64,000 bases of DNA from Pseudomonas extremorientalis (GTDB taxonomy: Bacteria; Pseudomonadota; Gammaproteobacteria; Pseudomonadales; Pseudomonadaceae): NCBI RefSeq assembly GCF_001870465.1, contig NZ_MDGK01000003.1, positions 124,001-188,000 on the forward strand, written 5' to 3'. The notes under the pieces were generated by a model. It had not been told where the DNA came from and did no database searches. It saw only the letters and a list, made by a program, of their open reading frames with translations. Position numbers and translations under genes: made by a program. The first letter of the stretch is position 1, and every line of letters begins with the position of its first letter. Below, in pieces: positions 17,853-27,772 of the stretch.

Positions 17853-19181
17853 TCAGTTCCTGATAGCCCAGAAGTTGAGTTCCAGCTCGGCAAACTCGCC
17901 GCTGGCGTGGAAGGCGAAACCACCTGATTGCTCCAACTGCGCAATGTCACGGGGGCTGAGTTCGAGCATGAAATAGGTCTTGCCGGCGTGAAACGGGATC
18001 TGCCGCGGCGCTACCGGCAACGGCTTGACCTTGATCCCGGCCAGCTGCAGGTTGACCAGTTCGCGGATACGCTCCACCGGTCCGATCTTGAGATGGGCCG
18101 GCAGTCGATGACGTAGTTCCTCCGTATCGCACTGGGCAGTGGCCGCCAGGATGAAGGTGGCCGTACCGAGTAACTTGAGGTCGCTCACCGGGCATACCAG
18201 CACCCCGTACTGCCGTGGTTGCAGCGTCAACTCGACCGCCTGCTGTTCCAACACCAGCGACAGCGCCGCACGAAGGCCTTCCATCAATCCACGAAAGCTC
18301 GCGCCCTGATCGCCATGCCGGTATTGCGCCGGAAATTGCACCCGTTTGCTGTCGTTGGAAAAGGTGCACAGCTCACCGAAAATCGACAGCAGCTCCCGAT
18401 ACACCACCTCCGGCCGCACCTGGGTCTGGCTCAGGTAGTGACGCAATCTCAATTCCGCACGATTGATCAACTGCAGCATCAAAAAGTCGCCGACCTGTGC
18501 GCTGGCGCTAGCGCCGTTTCCCTGGATGCGCGCTGCAATCGCATCGCCACGGGTCGCCAGCAGGCTGGTGACTTCGTTGATGCAAGACGCCACATACCCC
18601 GAGCCCTGAAGGTAGATAAACGTTGGTACAAAATCCGCATCCAGCCTCACGCCGCCGTCCTGGGTCGAATCCACCACCCGGGCAACCTGGAGTTTCACGT
18701 AGAACGCGTCACCGGGCGGCTCACCCAGCATCAGGCGCAAGTCCGGGCGCGCGCATTTGATCTGGCAACGGGAGTCGACCCCGGCAGTGGAGTCACCGAT
18801 TTCTGTATCACAGGCAACATAGCGCGCCAGGACATCGCGTTGCTCCTTCGAGCGCACCTCAACCTGATTGTCGGTCGCCAACGGCAGCGCCAGGTACACA
18901 GCCTGTCTGCCTGCATTGGCAGGCACCTGCAACATCAGCGGTTCCAGGGTGCCGCTCAGCTCGAACAGGCTGCCGTCCGGTAGCACTCCGGTGGCCTGGT
19001 TCACCACAATCTTGCCCAGGTTCAGGTACTGCACATCGACTTCCAGGCTCAGGAAACCCCAGGCATCACTGCTCAGCAGCCGGGTGTGGTTGAGTTGCCG
19101 ATGGTAGTAGCGGTCGCTGTGCTGCAAGTGTTGGGGCCTCAGCAGCATGCCCTCTTGCCAGATAACGTTGTGGATCTGCAT
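17853..19181 (-). CDS. tssK: T6SS baseplate protein TssK
   Basis: A 442-residue protein that joins the baseplate wedges to the TssLM membrane complex. It opens with the family's signature MQIHNVIWQEGMLLRPQHLQ and continues with the YHRQLNH segment, the shoulder domain, and the C-terminal head ending ELELNFWAIRN. The ATG at 19181 has GGAGGA just upstream and gives the canonical N-terminus. The longer frame to 19253 would run into tssJ. Only one base separates it from the tssJ stop. Confidence 0.96.
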   Translation of the reverse strand: MQIHNVIWQEGMLLRPQHLQHSDRYYHRQLNHTRLLSSDAWGFLSLEVDVQYLNLGKIVVNQATGVLPDGSLFELSGTLEPLMLQVPANAGRQAVYLALPLATDNQVEVRSKEQRDVLARYVACDTEIGDSTAGVDSRCQIKCARPDLRLMLGEPPGDAFYVKLQVARVVDSTQDGGVRLDADFVPTFIYLQGSGYVASCINEVTSLLATRGDAIAARIQGNGASASAQVGDFLMLQLINRAELRLRHYLSQTQVRPEVVYRELLSIFGELCTFSNDSKRVQFPAQYRHGDQGASFRGLMEGLRAALSLVLEQQAVELTLQPRQYGVLVCPVSDLKLLGTATFILAATAQCDTEELRHRLPAHLKIGPVERIRELVNLQLAGIKVKPLPVAPRQIPFHAGKTYFMLELSPRDIAQLEQSGGFAFHASGEFAELELNFWAIRN

Positions 19182-19182
19182 C

Positions 19183-19677
19183 TCAGTCCTCCGTCCTGTC
19201 AGGTTGAGGTGCCGCCATCCGGATACCCGTCTGGTCCAGCACGATGTCGGCACGGGTCAACTGTCCGGGAGCCAAAGGCAGCACCCATCGCCATTGCACA
19301 TGGGGCAAGTCACGATAGGCCGCCAGCACGCCGACATAGCGACTGCGCGGCTCGACACTCAGCTTGAGCGCCAGCCGTTCGCCGGGACGCAGTTCCAGTT
19401 CCTCGCCGCTGACCCAATCCTTGGGCAGTGCCTGCTCGGCCCGGCCGTAGAGGCTGAAGAAATCGGCGTTTTCAAAGGCCACCGGATGCCGCAGCTCCAG
19501 CAATTGCACCACCACTGGCGAGGGGCGGCCGTGAAGGTCGGGATTGACCTCGTCGCTGGCCGTCAGAGTCAGGTCCAGCTTGGTCAGGGTGGAAAAAGGT
19601 GAAAGGGTGCTGCATCCCGCCAGCAACCCCAGCAGTAGCAGCGTGAATGAAACCGCGATCCGAGACCGGCCAATCAT
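19183..19677 (-). CDS. tssJ: T6SS outer-membrane lipoprotein TssJ
   Basis: A 164-residue lipoprotein beginning MIGRSRIAVSFTLLLLGL. The lipobox is LLAGC, so the mature protein starts at that Cys and is tethered to the outer membrane. The rest matches TssJ: TKLDLTLTASDEVNPDLHGR, SPVVVQLLELRHPVAFENAD and FFSLYG, then a C-terminal strand ending ADIVLDQTG. TssJ binds the periplasmic end of TssM. The ATG at 19677 overlaps the stop of the FHA gene by four bases (ATGA). It corresponds by position to lip2 of P. aeruginosa HSI-II. Confidence 0.95.
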   Translation of the reverse strand: MIGRSRIAVSFTLLLLGLLAGCSTLSPFSTLTKLDLTLTASDEVNPDLHGRPSPVVVQLLELRHPVAFENADFFSLYGRAEQALPKDWVSGEELELRPGERLALKLSVEPRSRYVGVLAAYRDLPHVQWRWVLPLAPGQLTRADIVLDQTGIRMAAPQPDRTED

Positions 19678-20846
19678 CCTGCGTACCCCGCGTGAAGGGT
19701 GGAGACCAGGCGTACCTGCTCCTCGTAGGCTTTGCAAAAATCATGACGCAGCACCTGCTCATCCAGGGGCTCGTCCTCAGTCAGTCGCCGATAATGACGT
19801 TGGTAGGCCCGCCAATGGGCGCCATCGCTGAAGAACCTGGATGACTTGCCGTCACGTTCGAAGCGCAGCAGCAAGTGCCCAGGCGCAAAGGCCGCCAATG
19901 CACCGCGTATGGCAGCCCGACAGGCCACGACCAGAGCCAGTTGATGAACCTGCAAGTCTCGGTACGCCTGATCGACCGCTTGCTCGGCAGAGAACTGACA
20001 GGATTCATCGGCGCCGAGCAAAAACTCCAGGGCGGCATGGTTGTCGGCACAGTCTTTCAACGGGTTGCGGGTATTGAGCAGCGGAACCGCCAGTAAGCCG
20101 TGGACCTCACTGTTGAGTTCATCGCGGGTTCGCACGCTTTGCTGCAACCCTGCGAGGGTTTGCCTGAACAGGCCCGCCACCTTGATCGCCAGGGCTTCGC
20201 GCCCCGGCGTATCAAGCGCGTCCACCTGCATGCCCAATGCGTGGGCGAACTGCGCCCAGAATGCTTCCGAGGTTGCAGGTGGTGGTGTGACAGGGCCAGG
20301 TGACACGACGTCTCTGGCCGGCTCAGCCCATTGCGGCACGACCAGGTGATCGTGCTCCACCGTGCCCTGACGCAAGGTTTCGAAAGGTGCCTGTGGCGTT
20401 GTGCCCAACGCGTCCAGCTCTGCCGAGGAATTGCCGAGCCGTACCTCGCGATCCAATGCGTCGACAGGATCCAGCCCCAGGAACGCGTCGTCTGGAATCG
20501 TGTCTTGCCGAGCAAAACCCTGCCCTGCCTGCAACACCAGGCGGGCACGGATATCCAGCAACCCCAGTTGGTACACATCGCCGTCACTGATGAGCCGTGC
20601 CTGTCCTTTGCACAGGCGCTCCATACTGCCCGACACACCGATACCGTTGCTGCTGATATCCGTCAGGAAATAGCGGGCCTCTCTAAAACTGACCAGAGCG
20701 TGGTGACTGGAAATCAGACGGTTGGCATCCGGGAGCACCCAGTCACAACCCGACCCACGTCCGATCACGCCACCGACACCGTCAAATGTCTTGCGCTCAG
20801 GCGGCTCCCCGTTTGCGGTGCTACAGAGTTCAAACATCAATTGCAT
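19674..20846 (-). CDS. fha: T6SS FHA-domain protein (Fha/TagH)
   Basis: A 390-residue regulator with an N-terminal forkhead-associated domain that binds phosphothreonine (GGVIGRGSGCDWVLPDANR, ISSHHALVSF, ISSNGIGVSG) and a C-terminal TagH-type domain (ALEFLLGADESCQFSAEQ, FFSDGAHWRAYQRHYR). The start at 20846 (MQLMFELCSTANG) matches the family N-terminus and has AGGGGG at a good distance. The upstream ATG at 20945 lies inside orfX in another frame. It is the expected target of the Stk1/Stp1 pair at the end of the operon. Confidence 0.94.
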   Translation of the reverse strand: MQLMFELCSTANGEPPERKTFDGVGGVIGRGSGCDWVLPDANRLISSHHALVSFREARYFLTDISSNGIGVSGSMERLCKGQARLISDGDVYQLGLLDIRARLVLQAGQGFARQDTIPDDAFLGLDPVDALDREVRLGNSSAELDALGTTPQAPFETLRQGTVEHDHLVVPQWAEPARDVVSPGPVTPPPATSEAFWAQFAHALGMQVDALDTPGREALAIKVAGLFRQTLAGLQQSVRTRDELNSEVHGLLAVPLLNTRNPLKDCADNHAALEFLLGADESCQFSAEQAVDQAYRDLQVHQLALVVACRAAIRGALAAFAPGHLLLRFERDGKSSRFFSDGAHWRAYQRHYRRLTEDEPLDEQVLRHDFCKAYEEQVRLVSTLHAGYAG

Positions 20847-20862
20847 GACAGCAGCCCCCTGT

Positions 20863-20994
20863 TCAGTGCCCACGACGAGTCGCGTGGGGGTCACCCAACG
20901 GACGGTAGTCGGCGTCATCAAAGACATAATTGGCGTTACAGCCACTCAACAAACACAGCGCAAGCACCAGGGCTTGCCACGGATGAAAAGGCAT
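20863..20994 (-). CDS. Small T6SS-linked lipoprotein, OrfX position (43 residues)
   Basis: A 43-residue frame between the sigma-54 activator and fha. It starts at the ATG complementary to 20992-20994 with GGGAGA six bases upstream and stops at 20863, 16 bases before fha. The product is MPFHPWQALVLALCLLSGC followed by NANYVFDDADYRPLGDPHAT and RRGH: a signal helix with lipobox LLSGC (Cys19) and a 25-residue mature peptide. In P. aeruginosa HSI-II a short gene called orfX occupies exactly this place. Whether this one is needed for secretion is unknown. Its tight fit between two ribosome sites argues that it is real. Confidence 0.8.
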   Translation of the reverse strand: MPFHPWQALVLALCLLSGCNANYVFDDADYRPLGDPHATRRGH

Positions 20995-21036
20995 CAGGTA
21001 TCTCCCATGAAAATAAGCGGCCCGCACGTTCCCTGC

Positions 21037-22572
21037 TCAACACTCCTCGCGGGCGTCCCCCACGGGGATTTTCAAGCGCGCCAGGCGGTAAAGCAGCGTG
21101 CGCCGCGCAACGCCCAACTCACGAGCGGTACGGGTGCGATTGCCACGGTTCTTGTGCAGGCAATCGATCAGGAATACCCGCTCTACCCGCTCCAGGCGTT
21201 GGCGCAGCGTCGCATCGACTGGCCCGGTGGCAGCCGGCACCGGCAAGGACAGGTGTGCCGGCAGGATCACACCGTCGTCACAGAGCAGCACCGCACGTTC
21301 CACCATGCACTTGAGTTCGCGGACATTGCCGGGGAAGGCGTGACCCGAGAGTTGATCAAGGGCTGCACTCGACCATTCCACCGGCACACGCCCGAGGTCA
21401 GCAGAGGCTTGATGCGCGAACTCCCGCGCCAACAGCAACACATCGCCGTCACGCTCACGCAGGGGCGGCAGTTCGATGGGAAACTGCGCAAGCCGGTAGT
21501 AAAGGTCCTCGCGAAAACTGCCTTGGGCGACCATGGTGGCGAGGTCACGGTGGGTGGCGGCGATGATGCGTACATCCACCTTGTGGGCCGTACTGGCGCC
21601 CAACGGACGCACTTCGCCCTCCTGCAAGACCCGCAGCAATTTAGCCTGCAGCGACAGCGGCATATCACCGATTTCGTCGAGGAGCAGCGTGCCGCCGTCC
21701 GCGCTGTCAAACAGCCCGGCGTGGTTACGCTCGGCCCCTGTGAAAGCACCTTTGCGGTAACCGAACAGCTCACTCTCCAGCAGCCCTTCGGGAAACGCCG
21801 CACAGTTTTGCACCACAAATGCTTTGCTCCTGCGCGGCCCCGCAGAATGGATCGCCCGCGCCACGACCTCCTTGCCTGTACCGGTCTCGCCACGCAGTAA
21901 CACGGTGTAGGGGGTATGCAGGACCTTGCCGATCAAACGATACGTCTCGTCCATAGCCAGGCTGCTGCCGATCAACCCGTACGCTGAACGTGGCGCCGGC
22001 ATGTAAGCCTGGGGCTGGGCAACACATCCAGTGGCACACTGACACTGCAGTAAAGCGCGCTGCATCAAGGCAAGGCTGCCCAACTGGCTCAAGGCGGCGG
22101 TGTAGCCCTGCAGGTTTTTCCGATGCTGGCTGGCACACAGCAGTACCCCCTTGATGCCCTTGCCTCGGTCAAACAACGGCACACATGACAACGCTTGCCA
22201 GGGGGCCCCCATGACCGGCAGGAAACCGTACTCGTACATGCTGCCTGAGTGTTCTTCCAGGCTAAGGGCAGTTTGCTGGTTGAGCACGTAGTGCAGCACC
22301 TGTTCATGCTGGAAATCCTTGGTACAGGCCGGATCGCCAGGGCAAGGCATGCCGTGCAAATGCTGGGCGATCAACTCAAGCCGGCCAGTGGATTCGTTGC
22401 GCCAGTACCATTGGCTGAGGTCACACTCGCTCAGTCGCGCCGCTGCGGCGACACACAAACCGGGGAGAGTGGCTGCGTCGTCCGCGCTGCCCAGGCGGAT
22501 GAACCCGTCAAGCAGCGCATCGACACAGACCGCCGAACGGGGCAGCAGGGTGAGCAGCCGATCCTCTCTCAT
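21037..22572 (-). CDS. T6SS sigma-54 enhancer-binding activator (Sfa/VasH-like)
   Basis: A 511-residue activator. The N-terminal ~180 residues form a sensory (GAF-like) domain. The AAA+ domain has Walker A GETGTGKE starting at residue 228, the sigma-54-contacting loop [16 protein letters not shown] as Walker B, and the R-finger region [14 protein letters not shown]. The C-terminal Fis-type helix-turn-helix is [20 protein letters not shown]. It overlaps clpV by four bases. In HSI-II and HSI-III of P. aeruginosa the equivalent Sfa proteins act with RpoN. Here two -24/-12 promoters between hcp and tssA are its likely targets. Confidence 0.95.
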   Translation of the reverse strand: MREDRLLTLLPRSAVCVDALLDGFIRLGSADDAATLPGLCVAAAARLSECDLSQWYWRNESTGRLELIAQHLHGMPCPGDPACTKDFQHEQVLHYVLNQQTALSLEEHSGSMYEYGFLPVMGAPWQALSCVPLFDRGKGIKGVLLCASQHRKNLQGYTAALSQLGSLALMQRALLQCQCATGCVAQPQAYMPAPRSAYGLIGSSLAMDETYRLIGKVLHTPYTVLLRGETGTGKEVVARAIHSAGPRRSKAFVVQNCAAFPEGLLESELFGYRKGAFTGAERNHAGLFDSADGGTLLLDEIGDMPLSLQAKLLRVLQEGEVRPLGASTAHKVDVRIIAATHRDLATMVAQGSFREDLYYRLAQFPIELPPLRERDGDVLLLAREFAHQASADLGRVPVEWSSAALDQLSGHAFPGNVRELKCMVERAVLLCDDGVILPAHLSLPVPAATGPVDATLRQRLERVERVFLIDCLHKNRGNRTRTARELGVARRTLLYRLARLKIPVGDAREEC

Positions 22573-25001
22573 TGGCTGAACTCACAGGTTGGAACGCCGT
22601 TAGCCGCCAGCCGGGCATGGACCTGTGACACAGGCTCACCTCGGGCCATGGCTTGCAACCGCCGATCGACCACCTGCGGCAACAAATGCAGCTCGATCCA
22701 TTGATCGACGTAACGCGCGCCACTGTCATCGTGGGCGCACCGCTCGGCCATGTGTTCAACCAGCTCCGACGTGTAACTGAATGCAAGACTGCGCAGACTC
22801 AAGCGTTGCCCCAGGCGTTCGAGCTTGAGCCTTGCCAGGTCATGCAGGACGTCACCCGTGACCGGGTAATACGGCACGACACGCATCCTGGCCAATAACG
22901 CGGCTTTGAAGTGGTCCCGCAATTGCGGCAGGATCGCCTCATGCAGCGTTCGCACGTCAGGTCGTTCGCCACCTGCGCACAATTGCCCGATGCGCTCACT
23001 GCCCAGGTTGGACGTCATCAGGATCAGCGTGTTGCGAAAGTCGATTTCCCGCCCTTCTCCATCATTGGCCAGGCCCTTGTCGAAAATCTGGTAGAACAGG
23101 TTCAACACTTCTGGGTCGGCCTTCTCGACCTCATCGAGCAGCACTACCGAATACGGGCGTTGGCGCACAGCTTCCGTCAACACGCCGCCCTCGCCAAAAC
23201 CGACATAACCGGGCGGTGCGCCAATCAACCGAGACAGGGAATGTTTTTCCTGGAACTCCGACATGTTGAGGGTGGTGACGAAGCGCTCACCGCCATACAG
23301 CAGGTCGCCAATGGCCAGCGCCGTCTCAGTCTTGCCCACGCCACTGGGGCCGACCAGCAGGAATACGCCGACCGGCGCATCAGCCTTGTTGAGCCCCGCA
23401 GCAACGGCACGCAGGTTGCGGTCCAGGGCCTGCACCGCTTGCTCCTGGCCGAGAATGCGCAGGCGCAGCGCATCGGCAAAACCCAGTACCTGTTCACTGT
23501 GCTCAAGTGCCAGTTGTTCAACCGGGATCCCCGTCCATGCACTGATGACCTGAGCCACCAGGCGGGGGCACACCTGCTGCGTGGTTTGCTGCTGTGCAAG
23601 CCAGCGTTGCTCGAGGTCCAGGCGCTCGCCGTCCAGCGCCTCCATCCGCAGGTTCAGCGCGTGCAAGGTCTGTTCGTCCACGGGAAAGCCTTCGTCCCGG
23701 TCTCGGCTCAATGCCTGACGCTGCCGCGCCCCCGCCGCCTGTTCTGCATAAAGGTGTTGCAACGCCTCAGGCGCGGTCTCCCGGCGAGTGCTCAAACGAG
23801 CGCAAGCGGTATCCAGCACATCTACCGCCTTGTCGGGCAACTGACGCCCGGCCAAGTAACGGGCGCTCATCTGCGCCGCCGCGACCACCGCATCGTCGCG
23901 CACGTAAACACCATGACTGCGCTCATACACCGGGACTAATCCGCGCAGGATCGAGATCGCTTGCTCGACGCTGGGTTCTCCGACCCGAACAGGCTGGAAA
24001 CGCCGCGCCAATGCCGGGTCTTTTTCAAAGTATTTCTTGTATTCCGTCCAGGTCGTTGCAGCGATGGTGCGCAACTTGCCGCGAGCCAGCACCGGCTTGA
24101 GCAGATTGGCGGCATCGGACGCACCCGCCTGCCCACCCGCCCCCACCAGCGTGTGCGCTTCATCGATAAACAGGATCACCGGTTTCACCGCGGCGTTGAC
24201 CTCATCGATCACACCCTTCAGGCGTCGCTCGAACTCGCCTTTGATACTGGCGCCGGCCTGGAGCAGGCCCATGTCCAAGGTCAGTAGCCGCACCTCCCTG
24301 AGAGACTCGGGCACCTGTGCAGTGGCCACACGCAACGCGAGGCCTTCGACAACGGCTGTCTTGCCCACTCCGGCTTCACCGACCAGGATTGGGTTGTTCT
24401 TGCGTCGACGCATGAGTATGTCGATCAACTGGCCGATCTCAACGTCACGACATAACACCGGGTCAATACGCCCTTCATGGGCCTGGCGTGTCAGGTCGTG
24501 AGTGAAGCGCTCCAGCATTGATTCGCCCTGCGGCGCAGGGTCTGTACGAGGCGCCTGACCCGACACGAACGCCTGCACACGCTGTGCATCCAGCCGGCTC
24601 AGAAAAACCTGATAGGCGCTGCCCGCGTGCTGCCGCGGATGGCGCAAGAGCGCCAGCAACAGGGCGCCGTGATCGATTTCAATGTGTCGCAGTTCCAAAT
24701 GAGCAACCATCGAAGCCTGTTGCAGCCATTGCACCAGTGCCTGGGCAAACACCGGATTGCGTGACGCACTGGCCTCCCCCTTGGGTTGCAGCGTGGCTTG
24801 CAGTTCTGCGGTTTCAATACCGGCATCCTTCAGCGCCCGCACCAGTAGGCCATCGCGATGCTCGAGCAGGGTCAACAGCAGGTCTTCCACCAGCACTTCC
24901 CTGCCGCCGCGCATGACGCAGCGCTCGGCGGAACGCTCCAGGTCTCTGCGGGCCTGGGGGGTCAATGCCTGGATAAGTTGTTGCAGGTCCACAGTCATCA
25001 T
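22569..25001 (-). CDS. clpV: T6SS sheath-recycling ATPase ClpV (TssH)
   Basis: An 810-residue AAA+ unfoldase that pulls apart contracted TssB-TssC sheaths. It has a ClpN domain (DLQQLIQALTPQARRDLERS), a first ATPase module with GEAGVGKT at 208-215 and LFIDEAHTLVGAG, an inserted coiled-coil middle domain, a second module with GPSGVGKT at 551-558 and LLDEVEKADPEV, and a C-terminal small domain. It is somewhat shorter than many ClpV proteins (about 850-900). Twelve bases separate it from tssG, and its stop overlaps the activator start. Confidence 0.96.
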   Translation of the reverse strand: MMTVDLQQLIQALTPQARRDLERSAERCVMRGGREVLVEDLLLTLLEHRDGLLVRALKDAGIETAELQATLQPKGEASASRNPVFAQALVQWLQQASMVAHLELRHIEIDHGALLLALLRHPRQHAGSAYQVFLSRLDAQRVQAFVSGQAPRTDPAPQGESMLERFTHDLTRQAHEGRIDPVLCRDVEIGQLIDILMRRRKNNPILVGEAGVGKTAVVEGLALRVATAQVPESLREVRLLTLDMGLLQAGASIKGEFERRLKGVIDEVNAAVKPVILFIDEAHTLVGAGGQAGASDAANLLKPVLARGKLRTIAATTWTEYKKYFEKDPALARRFQPVRVGEPSVEQAISILRGLVPVYERSHGVYVRDDAVVAAAQMSARYLAGRQLPDKAVDVLDTACARLSTRRETAPEALQHLYAEQAAGARQRQALSRDRDEGFPVDEQTLHALNLRMEALDGERLDLEQRWLAQQQTTQQVCPRLVAQVISAWTGIPVEQLALEHSEQVLGFADALRLRILGQEQAVQALDRNLRAVAAGLNKADAPVGVFLLVGPSGVGKTETALAIGDLLYGGERFVTTLNMSEFQEKHSLSRLIGAPPGYVGFGEGGVLTEAVRQRPYSVVLLDEVEKADPEVLNLFYQIFDKGLANDGEGREIDFRNTLILMTSNLGSERIGQLCAGGERPDVRTLHEAILPQLRDHFKAALLARMRVVPYYPVTGDVLHDLARLKLERLGQRLSLRSLAFSYTSELVEHMAERCAHDDSGARYVDQWIELHLLPQVVDRRLQAMARGEPVSQVHARLAANGVPTCEFSQ

Positions 25002-25013
25002 CCTGATTCATCC

Positions 25014-26021
25014 CTAATAAGCGTTGCCTGGCACAATGACCACACCGTCGGCGCTTTCATGCGCCAGCCAACTGGTCCAGCCGAGGCGGCAGACGTTGTG
25101 TTCGCCGATGTGCAGCGGCCGGATCTCTTCCTTGGCCATGACCAGACGCACGTCATAGTCCAAAGGGTCCCGCGCCGTCAGGCGCACCAACGAACACAGC
25201 AGCGGGTAGTCCGCGCCGGTCGGCAAAAAACCATGGAATCGGTCCCACCCCAACCCCTGCAGATGCACCCTGAACTTGCCGTTGCGATCAGCCACCTGGC
25301 TGCCCAGCACCTGGTCATGGCCAAGGGTGCTGTTGGCGGCGCCAAGCCGATTTCGCTGTGATTTGGCGATGCCCACGCTGCGCAGGACCCATTGCTCGAC
25401 GAACAAACGGCGGTGCTTGAAGTAGTAACGCAGCACCGTCTCGATCAAGACCGCAGAATGCACCCGCAGGCTGAGCAACCCCAGGTAGGGCAACAGTCGC
25501 TTGCCGTTCAGTTGCGTGGCGCTGCGGACCTGCGGCCCTCTTAACCCGATCAACGCAAACATCTGCTCGGAGAAGGCATCACGGGCGCCTGCCTGGAAAC
25601 ACGCCCGATAGCGATATTTGCGCCAGATCGGCAGCATCAGCCGTTGCAGACGGTGATGGAACACGTCGAGGAAATCCCGGGTTGCGTTGCCACCCAAGTC
25701 ATCGGCGCACGCCTGCTCAGCGTAAAACGCTGGCAATGGCGAACCCGCGCCACACAGGCCCAGTACGTTAAGACGCAAACGCGCACGCAACTGGCCGTGC
25801 TCGATAAAAAACGCCACCCGGTCGATATCGTGACCGGGAAAACCCAGGCCCGGGTTGGCCTGGAACTCAAGCAAGTCGTACAGCGTGTCGTCATCCAGCA
25901 ACGGATGGGCATCGCGCAGACGCTTGATGACCCGCAGGACCGCCTGAAATAGCGAGTACTCACGGATGACCCGGGTCAGTTGTGTCAAAGCGGGGGCTGC
26001 TGGCCCATCCGTGGTAACCAT
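25014..26021 (-). CDS. tssG: T6SS baseplate protein TssG
   Basis: A 335-residue baseplate wedge protein (ImpH/VasB family), recognisable from FQAVLRVIKRL, FPGHDIDRVAFF, LNVLGLCGAGSPLPAFYAE, DFLDVFHHRLQRLMLPIWRK and the closing NVCRLGWTSWL. It forms the wedge with TssE and TssF. AAGGAGA lies upstream of the ATG at 26021. The frame overlaps the end of tssF by 37 bases, which implies translational coupling. Confidence 0.95.
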   Translation of the reverse strand: MVTTDGPAAPALTQLTRVIREYSLFQAVLRVIKRLRDAHPLLDDDTLYDLLEFQANPGLGFPGHDIDRVAFFIEHGQLRARLRLNVLGLCGAGSPLPAFYAEQACADDLGGNATRDFLDVFHHRLQRLMLPIWRKYRYRACFQAGARDAFSEQMFALIGLRGPQVRSATQLNGKRLLPYLGLLSLRVHSAVLIETVLRYYFKHRRLFVEQWVLRSVGIAKSQRNRLGAANSTLGHDQVLGSQVADRNGKFRVHLQGLGWDRFHGFLPTGADYPLLCSLVRLTARDPLDYDVRLVMAKEEIRPLHIGEHNVCRLGWTSWLAHESADGVVIVPGNAY

Positions 26022-27772
26022 AGGTACACGTCTCCTTGTGTGCTGATGACTCTAAGTTCGTGGTAAGCGTTGAGGCTGGCGTACAGCGCGAAGAATTCGT
26101 TGAGCACCGAGGCGAACACAAACACCTCGCCCTCCCCCAGGAAGCCCTGGGGATCGATGGTCAAGTCAATGCGTAACCCTCGAATCGGCAAGCCGTGGAA
26201 CAATTGGTCGACTGCTGTGTGGCTGACCGAGCGCATCGCGCCCAATCGCCGCTCGCTGACCTTCTGCGCCTGGCGATCGTGGTAGCGCGGCAAATCGTAG
26301 GTTTCGAGGATCACTTTCAAGGCATGGATGTCGGTCAGCGACAGGTAGTTGAGCGACATGTTGCTGATCAGCCGCCAGAGAAAGTCCCGGTCCAGAGGCG
26401 GAATAAAACTGGCTGTCGGTGCGCAGATATTCCGAAACGACAGCCCTTGCGGCGTCTGCTCGCAAGGCTGGTTGATGTCGCCGATCTGCAACTGTCGAGG
26501 CAGGTTGTGATTGGTGCACGTCAGCTCGATCGACAGTGTCTGCTGATCCAGCTCCAGACCGCTGCCCAACCCGAGCCAGGTATCCAGCCCGGTGTGCTGC
26601 GCCGATGGCCGCTGGCGAATGCTGTAACTCGCCGGTCCCTGGGAACGCGCGGTATCCCCCTCATGCTCGAAGGATTCAAAGGGCACGTAGGCCTGATACC
26701 CCAGCCCTCCGGGGTGCCAACCCGTGACGCTGTCTACGGAAAATACACTGGCGTTACCACGTGAGTACTCACCAGGGATCAGCAGGTATTCGTCCTGTTT
26801 TCCGTCCAGGCGGATAGGTACCGCGTCATGCTTGAACAGGTTGACGATGGGGGTGCAGTACAGCTTCACGTTATCCAGAGTGGGCTGCCCGGGTTCTCGC
26901 CATGGCCTGCCCAATCGGAAGCGCATCACTACGCCGCACACCTGCTTGAGCAGTTCGCCAGGTAATCGGTGCAGTACTCCCAACCCTCCCACGTCGACAA
27001 ACAGGTACTTGTCGGGAAAAGCAAAGTACTCCTGCAGATGGCGATAGCCGCCAAAAGTATTCGCTGGATACGGAATCAGTGCCTGCTCCTCGCTGAACCC
27101 TACCGGCTGAACCTGATCGGCCTCCAGACGCAGCGATATCGCCTGCCCATCCTCCCCACTGACCGGAAAGCCATCCCGACCGAAAGGCAGCAACTCGATA
27201 CCCTCCAGATGACGCAACAGACTCAGGTACAACGCCTGGCTGATGTAGCGATCCCCCGCCAGATGCAGACGTAGCTGATCGACGTTCCACTCACTGAAGT
27301 TGCCTTCTGCACTCATCTCCAGGCGCAGGCTCAAACTGCCCCGCTCAGCCTGGGCGCTGTAGTCCAGCGCACTCAGCTGCAACGGCAGAACCTGAGTGGC
27401 GTAGCAGGTACGAAAGCGGCATCGTTCGTCATTGACTGCGACACTTTCAACCGGTGTATCGCGCGCGACCCACACACCAGGGCCTGAGTGTTTCAGCGGA
27501 TCGAACTGCAGGATGCTGAACGCCGGCAATGGACGCATGTAGTTGGGCCAGAGCAACTGCATCAGCGAATGCGTCAGCTCTGGAAGCTCGTCATCCAGTT
27601 TCTGGCGCAAGCGCCCGGTGAGAAACGCAAAGCCTTCCAGTAACCGCTCTACGTCCGGGTCCTGACCCGCCTCCGCAAGAAAGGGAGCAAGCGCCGGATT
27701 GCGCTCGGAGAAACGTCGACCGAGCTGTCGCAGTGCACTGAGTTCGCTCTGGTAGTAACGGTTAAAGGTCAT
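25985..27772 (-). CDS. tssF: T6SS baseplate protein TssF
   Basis: A 595-residue protein of the ImpG/VasA family, starting MTFNRYYQSELSALRQLGRR and carrying the standard FAERNP-like segment (RFSERNPALAPFLAEAG), DVERLLEGFAFLTGRLRQKL and LTHSLMQLLWPNYMRPLP. It is the largest wedge component and sits with TssG and TssE around the spike. Length and order are normal. Its start overlaps the tssE stop by 11 bases. Confidence 0.96.
   Translation of the reverse strand: MTFNRYYQSELSALRQLGRRFSERNPALAPFLAEAGQDPDVERLLEGFAFLTGRLRQKLDDELPELTHSLMQLLWPNYMRPLPAFSILQFDPLKHSGPGVWVARDTPVESVAVNDERCRFRTCYATQVLPLQLSALDYSAQAERGSLSLRLEMSAEGNFSEWNVDQLRLHLAGDRYISQALYLSLLRHLEGIELLPFGRDGFPVSGEDGQAISLRLEADQVQPVGFSEEQALIPYPANTFGGYRHLQEYFAFPDKYLFVDVGGLGVLHRLPGELLKQVCGVVMRFRLGRPWREPGQPTLDNVKLYCTPIVNLFKHDAVPIRLDGKQDEYLLIPGEYSRGNASVFSVDSVTGWHPGGLGYQAYVPFESFEHEGDTARSQGPASYSIRQRPSAQHTGLDTWLGLGSGLELDQQTLSIELTCTNHNLPRQLQIGDINQPCEQTPQGLSFRNICAPTASFIPPLDRDFLWRLISNMSLNYLSLTDIHALKVILETYDLPRYHDRQAQKVSERRLGAMRSVSHTAVDQLFHGLPIRGLRIDLTIDPQGFLGEGEVFVFASVLNEFFALYASLNAYHELRVISTQGDVYLWLPRMGQQPPL

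Noticed and set aside
20847..20945. N-terminal extension of the FHA protein from the ATG at 20945
   Set aside because: It runs in another frame through the small lipoprotein gene and gives a non-family N-terminus. MQLMFEL at 20846 has a good ribosome site.
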